From Acinetobacter guerrae (GTDB taxonomy: Bacteria > Pseudomonadota > Gammaproteobacteria > Pseudomonadales > Moraxellaceae): a stretch of 64,000 bases of DNA. Under the pieces are notes generated by a model. The model ran no database searches, was not told the DNA's origin, and saw only the letters and a program-made list of their open reading frames with translations. The position numbers were made by a program, and so were the translations under genes. The stretch spans positions 310,001-374,000 of the forward strand of contig NZ_LXGN01000001.1 in NCBI RefSeq assembly GCF_009372255.1. Direction: 5' to 3'. This document shows positions 9,626 to 18,045 of the stretch, piece after piece; within the stretch, counting starts at the first letter, position 1; every line of letters starts with the position of its first letter.

Positions 9626-10309
9626 TTAATTCGACTGTCCAGCTAACCAAGTCATAAATTTTTGGCGTTCTGTTTTTGAAGATTTTTGCCATAATTCAAC
9701 CAATTGTTGATCATTAGTTTTCACTGTATTACTCGACGAAGCCACTACAACAGTAGCAGGAACACTTGCTGTTTCTTTAACTGTCACGGCTTGAGTTGTA
9801 TATACTGGCGCAGGCTGATTTGCAGATGCGGATTTAGTTTGAGTTAAATCATATGCCTTACCAAAAAGCCCTCTGTTAAACCATGGTTTAGCTTCTGTAT
9901 TTGCACCTGTTTGTTGAACGAGTAGTTGATGATTGGCATTATAAAGTGCAATTGTTGGTTGCTCTGCATATTTTTTTGCATCTTCAAAATTTGTGGGTGC
10001 GTTTACTACATCCAGTTTATAACTTGCACCGTCTTTTAAAGGCGGCGTTTTTAACGTTACTATTCCAGATTTTACAATATCGTGTTCACCATCTAAATGC
10101 TGAAAAAATTCTTGATAACGAACACTGATACTGATTTCACCTGCATCAACTTTATAATCATTTTCTTTTTGACGTAATAAACCTGAATTCACCTCTTGGT
10201 CATTGACCGCAAGTATCACGATTTCCTCTGGAGCAGTAATCGTGGCAGCAGCAAATACAGAGCTACTTAAACATAAACTTAATGCAGCTAGGGTGAATTT
10301 TAAAGTCAT
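9626..10309 (-). CDS. DUF2057 (YccT-like) exported protein
   Basis: This 227-residue protein has a clear signal peptide (MTLKFTLAALSLCLSSSVFAA) and a mature part that begins with TITAPEEIVILAVNDQEV. The pattern of TLKTPPLKDGASYKLDV and the QPTIALYNANHQLL block matches the DUF2057/UPF0319 family, which includes E. coli YccT, a periplasmic protein linked to curli secretion. A Ser/Thr/Val-rich linker and a C-terminal helix (LVELWQKSSKTERQKFMTWLAGQ) follow, as in DUF2057 members. It stands alone. The curli link should not be carried over, since no curli genes are visible. Confidence 0.75.
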   Translation of the reverse strand: MTLKFTLAALSLCLSSSVFAAATITAPEEIVILAVNDQEVNSGLLRQKENDYKVDAGEISISVRYQEFFQHLDGEHDIVKSGIVTLKTPPLKDGASYKLDVVNAPTNFEDAKKYAEQPTIALYNANHQLLVQQTGANTEAKPWFNRGLFGKAYDLTQTKSASANQPAPVYTTQAVTVKETASVPATVVVASSSNTVKTNDQQLVELWQKSSKTERQKFMTWLAGQSN

Positions 10310-10485
10310 TGTCGGATTTCTCTATTCGTTTTTTAAATCATGAGCACTATGCAGTGCAGTTATGACAATTTTATGACAAATATTTCAAGAATTTTACTAA
10401 GTTATTCAATTTTTTAATGATATTTAAATCAAGAAAAGAGAAATTATTTCATTTAATTATTTATTTCTCTACAAATATTGGCACA

Positions 10486-10513
10486 TAAAAAAAGAGCGCG
10501 TAAAACGCACTCT
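10486..10513 (-). terminator. Intrinsic terminator after the Frm2-like nitroreductase
   Basis: On the minus strand AGAGTGCG-TTTTA-CGCGCTCT is followed by a run of seven T. It lies 25 nt past the nitroreductase stop. Confidence 0.88.
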
Positions 10514-10538
10514 TGATTTTAAAGAAGATACTTCAAAC

Positions 10539-11135
10539 TTAATTGAAAATCTTAAAGCGCTCATCATCGCTCATAAAATCTTTATCGCCCGCTTCTGCTT
10601 CAATTGATCCAAATACCAACTGGGCACGAAGTTTCCAATTATGCGGAATATCAAAAGTTTCTGCGACTTCATCATCAACAATTGGGTTGTAGTGCTGAAG
10701 TGATGCACCAACATTATGCTCTGCTAACGCAGTCCATGCCGCAAATTGCGCAATTGCAGTTGAATGTTCAGACCAAACTGGGAAGTTATCAGCATAAAGT
10801 GCGAATTGCTCTTGTAAACCTTTGATAACAGCTTCATCTTCATAAAATAACGCCGTACCAAAACCTGCAGAAAAGCTATCAAGCTTGCCACTCGTTGCAG
10901 CAAAAGCAGCTTCAGGAACAATCTTTCTTAATGTTTCACGAACAATTTCCCAAAATTTATGATGAGAATCACCGAACAGAATGACAACACGTGAAGACTG
11001 TGAGTTAAATGAAGATGGGCTGTGTTTTACTGCATCTTTAATGATCTTCTCAATCTCACTTTGTTCTAATGCAACATTTTTCCCGATTGCATAGATACTG
11101 CGACGATTTTTAATTTTATCTAAAAACGATGTCAT
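10539..11135 (-). CDS. Nitroreductase family protein, Frm2/Hbn1-like
   Basis: This 198-residue protein has the short nitroreductase fold: FLDKIKNRRSIYAIGKNV carries the N-terminal FMN-phosphate-binding arginines, and KHSPSSFNSQSSRVVILFG matches the second FMN block. The wording resembles the yeast Frm2/Hbn1 subgroup rather than NfsB. Such enzymes are FMN-dependent and reduce nitro or quinone compounds; the natural substrate is unknown. It is monocistronic, with its own terminator. Confidence 0.85.
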   Translation of the reverse strand: MTSFLDKIKNRRSIYAIGKNVALEQSEIEKIIKDAVKHSPSSFNSQSSRVVILFGDSHHKFWEIVRETLRKIVPEAAFAATSGKLDSFSAGFGTALFYEDEAVIKGLQEQFALYADNFPVWSEHSTAIAQFAAWTALAEHNVGASLQHYNPIVDDEVAETFDIPHNWKLRAQLVFGSIEAEAGDKDFMSDDERFKIFN

Positions 11136-11282
11136 TTGTTATGTCCTGTGTGCATTTGACCCTAGAGGTCGTGATCTGGAATGAGTACAAGTCTATGCAA
11201 CTCTTATGGCGTATTCATTACTAATTTTATTACATACTGTTTTATTTTTAGAACAGTTAAATGATTTAATTCACAATCAGAA

Positions 11283-11309
11283 CAAAAAACTCCACTTGAT
11301 GTGGAGTTT
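11283..11309 (-). terminator. Intrinsic terminator of ftsY
   Basis: AAACTCCAC-TTGAT-GTGGAGTTT, with TTTTTGTT following on the minus strand. It lies just downstream of the ftsY stop. Confidence 0.88.
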
Positions 11310-11326
11310 GATAAACTTAAATTCAG

Positions 11327-12460
11327 TTATTTATCTGTTTCAAACAATGCAGCGACAAAAGATTTTGCAGAAAATGGACGCAAGTCATCAATTTTTTCAC
11401 CAACACCAATAAAACGAATAGGCACATGAGTCCGGCTTGCGATATTAAATAGTACACCGCCTTTAGCAGTACCATCCAGTTTGGTAATGGTAATACCTGT
11501 TAAGCCAACCGCCTGATCAAACTCTTGAACCTGATTAATAGCATTTTGCCCAGTTCCAGCATCGACAACGAGCATAATTTCATGCGGTGCAGTGGCATCA
11601 ATTTTCTGCATTACGCGCTTCACTTTCTTAAGTTCTTCCATTAGGTTACTTTTGTTATGCAAACGACCTGCGGTATCGGCAATCAGGACATCAATCCCTT
11701 TCGCGCGCGCACTTTCAAAAGCGTCAAAAATCACAGATGCACTGTCTGCGCCATGTCCTTGTGCCACTACTGAGATGTTATTGCGTTCGCCCCAGATTTG
11801 TAATTGTTCAGTTGCCGCCGCACGGAATGTATCTCCTGCTGCCAACATGACTTTCTTACCTTCGCCTTGTAAACGTTTTGCCAGTTTACCAATTGTGGTG
11901 GTTTTGCCCACACCATTTACGCCCACCATAAGGATCACATATGGTGTTTTATTAGGATCGATATGTAATGGTTTTACACGCGGTGCAAGCAAGGCAACCA
12001 GTTCTTCCTGTAGAGCCTTGTAAAGTGAATGTGAATAAATTAGATCGCCACGCGCTGTACGTTCAGTCAGATTGGTAATAATGGTTTTAGTCGCATCCAC
12101 CCCAATATCAGACACCAATAATTGCTCTTCGACTTCTTCTAAAAGCTCATCATCAATCTCTTTCCCCCCAATCAGGATATTCACCATCCCATCTGCCAAA
12201 TTACGGCGTGTCTTGGTTAATCCATCCTTCATACGGCTAAAGAAGCCACTTTGGGATTGGGATTCGCCAGAGTTTGGAGCAGTATCTTGAAGATCAGAAG
12301 TTTCAGATTCAACAGCAACAGGTAAAGCGGATTCTTGAGTCTTTACAGTTTCATCAATAATTGGAACATTGACGGCAGGTAAATTTGGTAATGTGACATC
12401 GTCGTCCCCAATGTCAGCATCAATCAAGAATTTATTTTGCATATTCGATTGCTGTTGCAT
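11327..12460 (-). CDS. ftsY: Signal recognition particle receptor FtsY
   Basis: This 377-residue protein has an acidic N-terminal region of about 80 residues, the short four-helix N domain, and the SRP GTPase G domain. GVNGVGKTTTIGKLA is the P-loop, DTAGRLHNKSNLM is the G3 region and TKLDGTAKGG is the specificity loop, all as in FtsY. It docks ribosome-nascent chain complexes carrying SRP at the inner membrane. The acidic domain is shorter than in E. coli, as in many other bacteria. ftsE and ftsX, which often follow ftsY, are absent; a terminator follows at once. Confidence 0.97.
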   Translation of the reverse strand: MQQQSNMQNKFLIDADIGDDDVTLPNLPAVNVPIIDETVKTQESALPVAVESETSDLQDTAPNSGESQSQSGFFSRMKDGLTKTRRNLADGMVNILIGGKEIDDELLEEVEEQLLVSDIGVDATKTIITNLTERTARGDLIYSHSLYKALQEELVALLAPRVKPLHIDPNKTPYVILMVGVNGVGKTTTIGKLAKRLQGEGKKVMLAAGDTFRAAATEQLQIWGERNNISVVAQGHGADSASVIFDAFESARAKGIDVLIADTAGRLHNKSNLMEELKKVKRVMQKIDATAPHEIMLVVDAGTGQNAINQVQEFDQAVGLTGITITKLDGTAKGGVLFNIASRTHVPIRFIGVGEKIDDLRPFSAKSFVAALFETDK

Positions 12461-12701
12461 ACCGATTCCCTTGAAAAGCAGCGGGTTAAAAAGAGAGATT
12501 TTAGCACAGATTCGCTGTATTACCTGACCTTATTCAGTCTGCTTTTGTACCACGCTTAAGCTTCAAGCCTAAAGTCCGATTCATCTTCTTGATCATGATG
12601 TATTTCAAAAAGATATTTATATTGGATATTAATCATCTTCACTAAAACACAACAGGATATTCTTGAGTTTAAACGCTATTTTTTTAAGAATAGATTGAAA
12701 T

Positions 12702-14099
12702 ATGAGAATCACCTATGGACGGCTTGTGCTCAAATCGTTGCTTCAACATTTTAAATTCGTCTTTTTATCTTGCTCTTTTTCTTTTCTCACTTTTACTGTG
12801 AGCCATGCAGAAACACAAAGCCAACTTGCGCGCACAACTTTTGAAACCACGCTGACCAATGGTTTAAAAGTCATTATTCGTGAAGATCATCGTGCTCCCA
12901 TTGCTCTTACTCAAATCTGGTATTCAGTCGGTAGTAGTGATGAATCAGGCAATATTTTAGGTGTGTCACATGCGCTTGAACATATGATGTTTAAAGGAAC
13001 TACAAAAGTTCCTGATAATGAATTCACTCGCCTAAGCCGTATCTATGGAGGTCGAGTCAATGCCGCGACCTCTAGCAATTATACAAATTATTATCAGCTT
13101 TATCCGAATGCTTATTTACCAATGGCTCTTGAGCTTGAGGCAGATCGTATGACCAATTTGGTATTACGTCAAAACGATTTTTTGACTGAAATGAATGTTG
13201 TGATGGATGAACGGCGACAACGTACCGATGATAATCCACGTGCGCTTGCGTTTGAACGGTTTAAATGGCTGGCTTACCCCAGCAGTCATGCACGACAACC
13301 TGTAATTGGTTATATGAAAAATCTGCAAAACATTCAGCTAGACGATCTGAAAAATTGGTACAAAACATGGTATAGCCCAAATCATGCTACCTTGGTGATT
13401 ATTGGTGATGTAGATGCAGAGACTACGCTAAAACACGTCCAAAAATATTTCGGACATATCCCCAAACAAATCTCAACAGAGCGTAATGACGTGCTTGAAT
13501 TTGATCGTGTCGGTTATCGACACATGGAGGTTGAATTGCCTGTGCATGTGCCTAATTTGTATATGGCATGGAATGTTCGCTCAATTAAAACCGCTAAAAA
13601 TCCACAAGATGCCTATGCTCTTACGATTATTCAAGCACTTTTGGATGGTCATATTTCTTCTCGTTTGCAACAGCGCCTAGTGCGTGACAAAAAAATTCTA
13701 AGTTCAATTAGTGTAAATTATGATCCATATAATCGTGGTGATAGTTTATTTACCATTACAGCTTTGCCTGCGGATGGTGTAAGCCTCGCTTCCGCTCAAG
13801 ATACCATTCAAAAAGAAATCGACATACTTAAAACAGAACTGATTGAACCCGTCGAACTAGAACGTGTCACCAATAATTTTGTCTCTAACCTGATCTACAG
13901 CCAAGACGATATTATTGGTCAGGCACAGATGATCGGTTTACTTGAAGTGAATGGTCTAAGCTATCGACTAGTAGATGATTTACCCGAACATTATCAAACC
14001 GTTACACCACAGGATATACAACGTGTTGCCAATGCTTACTTTGTAAAAAGCAATCTAACCACTTTATATTTAGAACCAGAACAAACTCAGGGAAAATAA
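12702..14099 (+). CDS. M16B zinc peptidase, catalytic subunit
   Basis: This 465-residue protein starts with a hydrophobic signal segment ending near VSHAETQ, so it is exported. HALEHMMFKGT is the inverted zinc motif HxxEH, and the later EADRMTNLVL and MNVVMDERRQRTDDNP blocks carry the third ligand region and the family's conserved E-R-R. It is therefore the active half of a two-subunit M16B (processing-peptidase-like) enzyme. The next gene encodes the inactive half 10 nt later. The pair diverges from ftsY. The substrate is unknown. Confidence 0.92.
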   Translation: MRITYGRLVLKSLLQHFKFVFLSCSFSFLTFTVSHAETQSQLARTTFETTLTNGLKVIIREDHRAPIALTQIWYSVGSSDESGNILGVSHALEHMMFKGTTKVPDNEFTRLSRIYGGRVNAATSSNYTNYYQLYPNAYLPMALELEADRMTNLVLRQNDFLTEMNVVMDERRQRTDDNPRALAFERFKWLAYPSSHARQPVIGYMKNLQNIQLDDLKNWYKTWYSPNHATLVIIGDVDAETTLKHVQKYFGHIPKQISTERNDVLEFDRVGYRHMEVELPVHVPNLYMAWNVRSIKTAKNPQDAYALTIIQALLDGHISSRLQQRLVRDKKILSSISVNYDPYNRGDSLFTITALPADGVSLASAQDTIQKEIDILKTELIEPVELERVTNNFVSNLIYSQDDIIGQAQMIGLLEVNGLSYRLVDDLPEHYQTVTPQDIQRVANAYFVKSNLTTLYLEPEQTQGK

Positions 14100-14109
14100 A
14101 GGAATCAGC

Positions 14110-15621
14110 ATGAAAAAGTCGCTTTTAATGATACTGAGCAGTTCCCTCATCACTTTTCCAGTTTTTGCAGATATTGTGGATCAAAATATCCTTGAGCAAA
14201 ATGATTCCTCACAATTAAAATCTGTTTCACAACTTAGCAGCTTAAAAAATATTTTAAAAAGACAGACCGAACAAGCTCCCTACGTGCATGACTTAAAAAA
14301 TGCATATCAAGTAAGAACATTATTTGTAGAATCACAAGCCCTTCCTATTGTCGATATACAACTTACATTTAATGCAGGATCTGCGCGTGATGAAAGTATA
14401 GGAAAAGGTTTGTTTGGCATTGCCAATATGGCTGCCAACCTCATGACTGAAGGTACGGAAAACTATAGTACTGCACAAATTGCCAATCAGTTTGAACAAC
14501 TCGGCGCACAGTTTAATGTCAAAGCGTATCGAGATATGTTCGTCGTTCGTCTACGAGTGATGTCAGATCCACAAAAACTTGAATCTGCAATCAATCTTAT
14601 GCTTGAAGTACTCAACCACGCAACATTTACGCCTTCTAGTTTGAATCTTGTCTTTAGTAATACACAAGTGGGACAACGCCAGTTACAGGAAAATCCAAAT
14701 CGTTTAATAGATATCAAACTTTACCGTACTTTATATGGAACACATCCATACGCGCAGCCCATTACTGGAACCAATGCCAGTATTCGCAAGATTACCCCAG
14801 CATTACTCAAACAGTTTCGTGAGCAATTCCTCGTTGCTCAAAACATGAATATCGCGATAACGGGGCAACTTAACACACAACAAGCGAGTGACCTGAGCAT
14901 AAAAATTATGCAATCGCTTCCACAAGGTCATCCTGCTCCAGCCCTTCCTCTACCAGAGCCACAACGTGGCTTTAACATCCAGCATATTCCTTATCAATCT
15001 ACCCAAGCCTATGTCACGATGGGGCATTTGGGAATAAGTCGAAATGATCCAGATCAGCTTGCACTTGAACTCGCCAATCAAATGCTAGGTGGTTCAGGGT
15101 TTAACTCACTACTCATGAAAGAACTTCGAGTCAAGCGTGGTTTTACTTATGGTGCATACAGCGCATTTAGCCTGACGCAAACTGATGGTATTTTCAGCTT
15201 GAATTACTCAACCAAACAAGATCAGCTTATGGAAAGTATTCAGGTTGCACATAAAACTTTAATTAATTTTGTAAAACAACCTATTGATAAAAAACAACTT
15301 GAAGAAACAAGAAGCGGTATGCTGCGTGCTTTTCCCATGAGTTTTAGCAGTAATGCCAATATTAATGCTCAACTCGGTTCCATTGGATTCTATGGATTAC
15401 CTGCGGATTATTTGTCTAAATACCCAGAACAACTGAGAAAACTTACCGCTCTGGATGTACAACAAGCGATCAGAAAACATATATATCCTGAAAATTTAAC
15501 GGTTATTGTTGCTAGTGAGAAATTAGAAAAAGAAAAATTATTGCAAAACCTTAAAGACAATCTGTCTCCTCCACAGCCTGTAGAGATTGATCCAGAAACT
15601 ATTCATCCTCTAACGCCATAG
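14110..15621 (+). CDS. M16B peptidase-like protein, non-catalytic subunit
   Basis: This 503-residue exported protein (signal peptide ending VFADI) has the M16 fold but lacks HxxEH: the matching segment reads LFGIANMAANLMTEG. It keeps the C-terminal Arg/Tyr substrate block (ELRVKRGFTYGAYSAF), as partner subunits of M16B heterodimers do. It should pair with the preceding gene product to form a periplasmic peptidase. AAAGGAATCAGC precedes the ATG. Its last 23 bases overlap the end of the convergent gene at 15599. Confidence 0.9.
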   Translation: MKKSLLMILSSSLITFPVFADIVDQNILEQNDSSQLKSVSQLSSLKNILKRQTEQAPYVHDLKNAYQVRTLFVESQALPIVDIQLTFNAGSARDESIGKGLFGIANMAANLMTEGTENYSTAQIANQFEQLGAQFNVKAYRDMFVVRLRVMSDPQKLESAINLMLEVLNHATFTPSSLNLVFSNTQVGQRQLQENPNRLIDIKLYRTLYGTHPYAQPITGTNASIRKITPALLKQFREQFLVAQNMNIAITGQLNTQQASDLSIKIMQSLPQGHPAPALPLPEPQRGFNIQHIPYQSTQAYVTMGHLGISRNDPDQLALELANQMLGGSGFNSLLMKELRVKRGFTYGAYSAFSLTQTDGIFSLNYSTKQDQLMESIQVAHKTLINFVKQPIDKKQLEETRSGMLRAFPMSFSSNANINAQLGSIGFYGLPADYLSKYPEQLRKLTALDVQQAIRKHIYPENLTVIVASEKLEKEKLLQNLKDNLSPPQPVEIDPETIHPLTP

Positions 15622-15922
15622 CAGGATAATGACGTGCTTTAGAGTTTTCAAACTGATACGCCCGCATCAACTTAAAATATTCAGCTCGATTAACCGACTG
15701 GTTATTTAACAACTGATGCGCCATTTTCTGCGTTTCAGGATTGTTGGCCATGTGAGATAAATTTACAATAATTTGATATTGGGGTGTAGAAATAGGACGC
15801 TGTAATGCAATAAAAGCCAATACCAACATCGCGATAATAATGACCGCGACTATAATATTGTAAATGCGCTCTAATTTGATTTGATTTCCTAATTTTAGAA
15901 AATTTTGTTTTGATATGAGCAT
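15599..15922 (-). CDS. Small single-span membrane protein of unknown function
   Basis: This 107-residue protein has a basic N-terminus, one strong membrane segment (IIVAVIIIAMLVLAFIAL) and a helical, soluble tail (PETQKMAHQLLNNQSVNRAEYFKLMRAY). It is not recognised. The start is supported by CGAGGTAAGGT in front of the ATG. Its 3' end overlaps the convergent M16 gene by 23 bp, which is tolerable for a real gene. It may share a transcript with the other small membrane protein upstream, though an inverted repeat lies between them. Confidence 0.7.
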   Translation of the reverse strand: MLISKQNFLKLGNQIKLERIYNIIVAVIIIAMLVLAFIALQRPISTPQYQIIVNLSHMANNPETQKMAHQLLNNQSVNRAEYFKLMRAYQFENSKARHYPAMALEDE

Positions 15923-15976
15923 ACCTTACCTCGAATGAACGTAGTGTATGGCTCATTTGCTTCGTACACAAGTCAA

Positions 15977-16014
15977 AGTGCCTAATTCTCCAGAAGAATA
16001 GAACATTAGGCACT
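15977..16014. repeat. Inverted repeat between two small membrane protein genes
   Basis: AGTGCCTAAT and ATTAGGCACT form perfect 10-bp arms about 18 nt apart. It lies 25 nt past the stop of the gene at 16040 and could be a terminator or a processing hairpin, but it lacks a clear T run. Confidence 0.6.
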
Positions 16015-16039
16015 CTAAAATCACCAAATTTGAAAAAAA

Positions 16040-16399
16040 TTAACTCATTAAGGCGCGAACAAATGCGAAATATAAGATGAAAGCAATAATTGCCAAAACA
16101 ATCAAAATGGCAAAATAACTTAAACCCGTTTCTGCATCTGCGGGATGCAAATCTTCCTCATCAGCAAGACGCAATAATTCGCCATCATACACTCGGTAAA
16201 ACCACGCCTTTAATTGTGGATCGAGTTGTCTGGTAAAATCATAAACACGTTTACGCTGTGCCAGACAATAATCCCCCAAGTGGATCTCTTGATGAAAAAT
16301 TGCTTCGTCCAATTGCTTACGGTGGTACTGCGCTAAAGCAATGATTTGAGATTCATCTGGCGGAACTTCAAAGTTGAAACCATCTATCGTTGTTAGCAT
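16040..16399 (-). CDS. Tail-anchored small protein of unknown function
   Basis: This 119-residue protein has a soluble, charged N-terminal domain (LAQYHRKQLDEAIFHQEIHLGDYCLAQRKRVYDF) and one C-terminal membrane segment (LSYFAILIVLAIIAFILYFAFV), leaving only a few residues after it. The layout implies a C-tail-anchored inner-membrane protein facing the cytoplasm. AAGGAGAAGAAC is an excellent ribosome binding site, so the gene is surely translated. The family is not recognised. Confidence 0.72.
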   Translation of the reverse strand: MLTTIDGFNFEVPPDESQIIALAQYHRKQLDEAIFHQEIHLGDYCLAQRKRVYDFTRQLDPQLKAWFYRVYDGELLRLADEEDLHPADAETGLSYFAILIVLAIIAFILYFAFVRALMS

Positions 16400-16630
16400 G
16401 TTCTTCTCCTTGTCATGTCATATTTAATTGTTATATTGATTTTACTAAAAAATATTTTTGTTTAATGTTTAATCATGTAAGCTTGCAATTCGGGAGTTAC
16501 ACCCCATCTAATACTTGACTTATCACGCTTATTGTAATATTAGTTTAACAATCAACTGCTAAAATTAGTTTTGCAAGGCAAGTAAGCCGAGTTGATGTGA
16601 TCATAATTACAACTATAAGGAGTTTTTAAT

Positions 16631-16864
16631 ATGATTCAACAAATTTCCCATCATGACTTAGAGCATGTGTACGCATCTGCGGTAAATACAATTCAATCAC
16701 AGATGAACTTTCAAGATGCAGTGAAACAACTTGAAGATGCAGCACGTGCAGGACACGGTAAAGCAGCAATGTTTCTGGCTGAACTTTACTATCAAGGCTT
16801 TCGTGTAGAACGAGATTCATTGAAAGCACAATACTGGCAACGAATGGCCACCATGCAAGCATAA
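16631..16864 (+). CDS. Sel1-like repeat protein
   Basis: This 77-residue protein consists of one helical pair and a Sel1-like repeat: AARAGHGKAAMFLAELYYQGFRVERDSLKAQYWQRMA closely follows the A..G...A...L...Y..G..V..D...A..W...A pattern. Such repeats mediate protein contacts. No signal peptide is present, so it is cytoplasmic. ATAAGGAGTTTTTAAT precedes the ATG. A single-repeat protein this small is unusual but complete, since a terminator follows directly. Confidence 0.8.
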   Translation: MIQQISHHDLEHVYASAVNTIQSQMNFQDAVKQLEDAARAGHGKAAMFLAELYYQGFRVERDSLKAQYWQRMATMQA

Positions 16865-16865
16865 T

Positions 16866-16892
16866 AAAACGTCACTTAGGTGGCGTTTTTTA
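16866..16892 (+). terminator. Intrinsic terminator of the Sel1-like gene
   Basis: AAAACGTCAC-TTAG-GTGGCGTTTTTT; one G-T pair in the stem, followed by a T run. Confidence 0.88.
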
Positions 16893-16991
16893 ATGCCCTT
16901 GAAAAACTTTATTACGATTTAAAGCAAAGTTGTAACTGAAATTTAGTATTCATTTTTTATAATCAATACGAGTTTAAATCGCAGCAAACCC

Positions 16992-17369
16992 ATGAAAACT
17001 TATACACAGCTACATCCTGTATCTAAAGACTTGATAATTAAAATTTCTATTTTAAAAACTATGATGTATTGCGGCACACTTTGGGGTTTATATCATCAAG
17101 GATGGGCAATTAAATCTGATCAAGATGATTTTATTTTCCCTTTTTGGCTAAATGGTGTACAGGCACATCGTTATGCCAAAAAACACTGGCCAAATTATGT
17201 TCCAAAGAAAATTACGCCTAAAGATTTTCAAGAATCTCTATTACCTACGCTAACGCGTCTCAATGTTACACCTGCCCTATTTAATTCGAATCATCGCAAA
17301 TTTAAACTTTCTACGCAGCAAATGCGCCATTTTTTCTTTGCGCCTGTATCGACTTTAAAAATTGCATAA
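16992..17369 (+). CDS. DUF2750 domain-containing protein
   Basis: A 125-residue soluble protein with the pattern WGLYHQGWAIKSDQDDFIFPFWLNGVQAHRYAKKHWPNY, which fits the DUF2750 family (a W-x-L, then P-x-W, A, then A...W arrangement). No catalytic residues can be assigned and the function is unknown. The gene stands alone and ends before an unusually perfect palindrome. Confidence 0.7.
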   Translation: MKTYTQLHPVSKDLIIKISILKTMMYCGTLWGLYHQGWAIKSDQDDFIFPFWLNGVQAHRYAKKHWPNYVPKKITPKDFQESLLPTLTRLNVTPALFNSNHRKFKLSTQQMRHFFFAPVSTLKIA

Positions 17370-17377
17370 TTTTCTTT

Positions 17378-17408
17378 GTATTGGGTCTTGAACAATAAGA
17401 CCCAATAC
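17378..17408. repeat. Perfect palindromic hairpin after the DUF2750 gene
   Basis: GTATTGGGTCTT and AAGACCCAATAC are perfect 12-bp arms with a 7-nt loop. No T run follows on either strand beyond a few bases, so it is a stabilising or terminating hairpin of uncertain kind. Confidence 0.75.
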
Positions 17409-17524
17409 ATAAGCCAATCTCTTTGGCAAAATATTATCCATTTATACTTTCAAAGGCTTTGCATTTTCATAAAATCGCGCTAAGTTAAATTAAAACGATA
17501 AAACTAGCCAGAGGGACATAAAAG

Positions 17525-17956
17525 ATGACAAACGTTGCTCAAGTTATACAAGATAAAGCTGAACAAGCTATTTATACTGTTTCACCAGACGCAACCGTAC
17601 TTGAAGCAATTTCGATCATGGCAGACAAAGGGATTGGGGCATTGGTTGTCACACAAAATGAAGAAGTGGTCGGAATTTTGTCTGAACGCGATTACACGCG
17701 TAAAGTTGCACTGATGGAACGTTCTTCTTATGACACCATTGTTCATGAAATCATGACACCAAAGGTCTTAACCATCACGCGTTCAAACACCGTTGAAGAA
17801 TGTTTACAGCTGATGACAGATCGACATTTACGTCATTTACCTGTGGTTGAAGATAATAAATTGGTCGGCCTCATTTCGATTGGCGACTTGGTAAAAGCAG
17901 CTATGCAAGATCAGAAGAATTTAATTGATCAATTACAGCAGTATATTTCAGGTTAA
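17525..17956 (+). CDS. CBS-domain pair protein
   Basis: This 143-residue protein is two tandem CBS domains and little else. The first runs through VSPDATVLEAISIMADKGIGALVV to GILSERDYTRKV, the second through VEECLQLMTDRHLRHLPVVEDNKLVGLISIGDLVKA. Such Bateman modules bind adenosine nucleotides or NAD(H) and regulate partner enzymes. The partner is not evident. ACCAGAGGGACATAAAAG precedes the ATG, and a strong terminator follows. Confidence 0.92.
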   Translation: MTNVAQVIQDKAEQAIYTVSPDATVLEAISIMADKGIGALVVTQNEEVVGILSERDYTRKVALMERSSYDTIVHEIMTPKVLTITRSNTVEECLQLMTDRHLRHLPVVEDNKLVGLISIGDLVKAAMQDQKNLIDQLQQYISG

Positions 17957-17958
17957 AT

Positions 17959-17990
17959 AAAAAAAGGCATCTTGATCAGATGCCTTTTTT
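17959..17990 (+). terminator. Intrinsic terminator of the CBS-domain gene
   Basis: AAAAAAGGCATCT-TGATC-AGATGCCTTTTTT, a perfect stem usable in both directions; it may also catch transcripts of the convergent VWA gene. Confidence 0.93.
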
Positions 17991-18045
17991 CAGTGTATTC
18001 GCAATACAGCTCTTAATTAATTAAACTGGTTTAACCAGTTAAGCA

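Noticed and set aside
11592-12023. 143-residue plus-strand ORF antisense to ftsY
   Set aside because: It is a shadow of the well-conserved FtsY GTPase domain, with no ribosome binding site or recognisable product.
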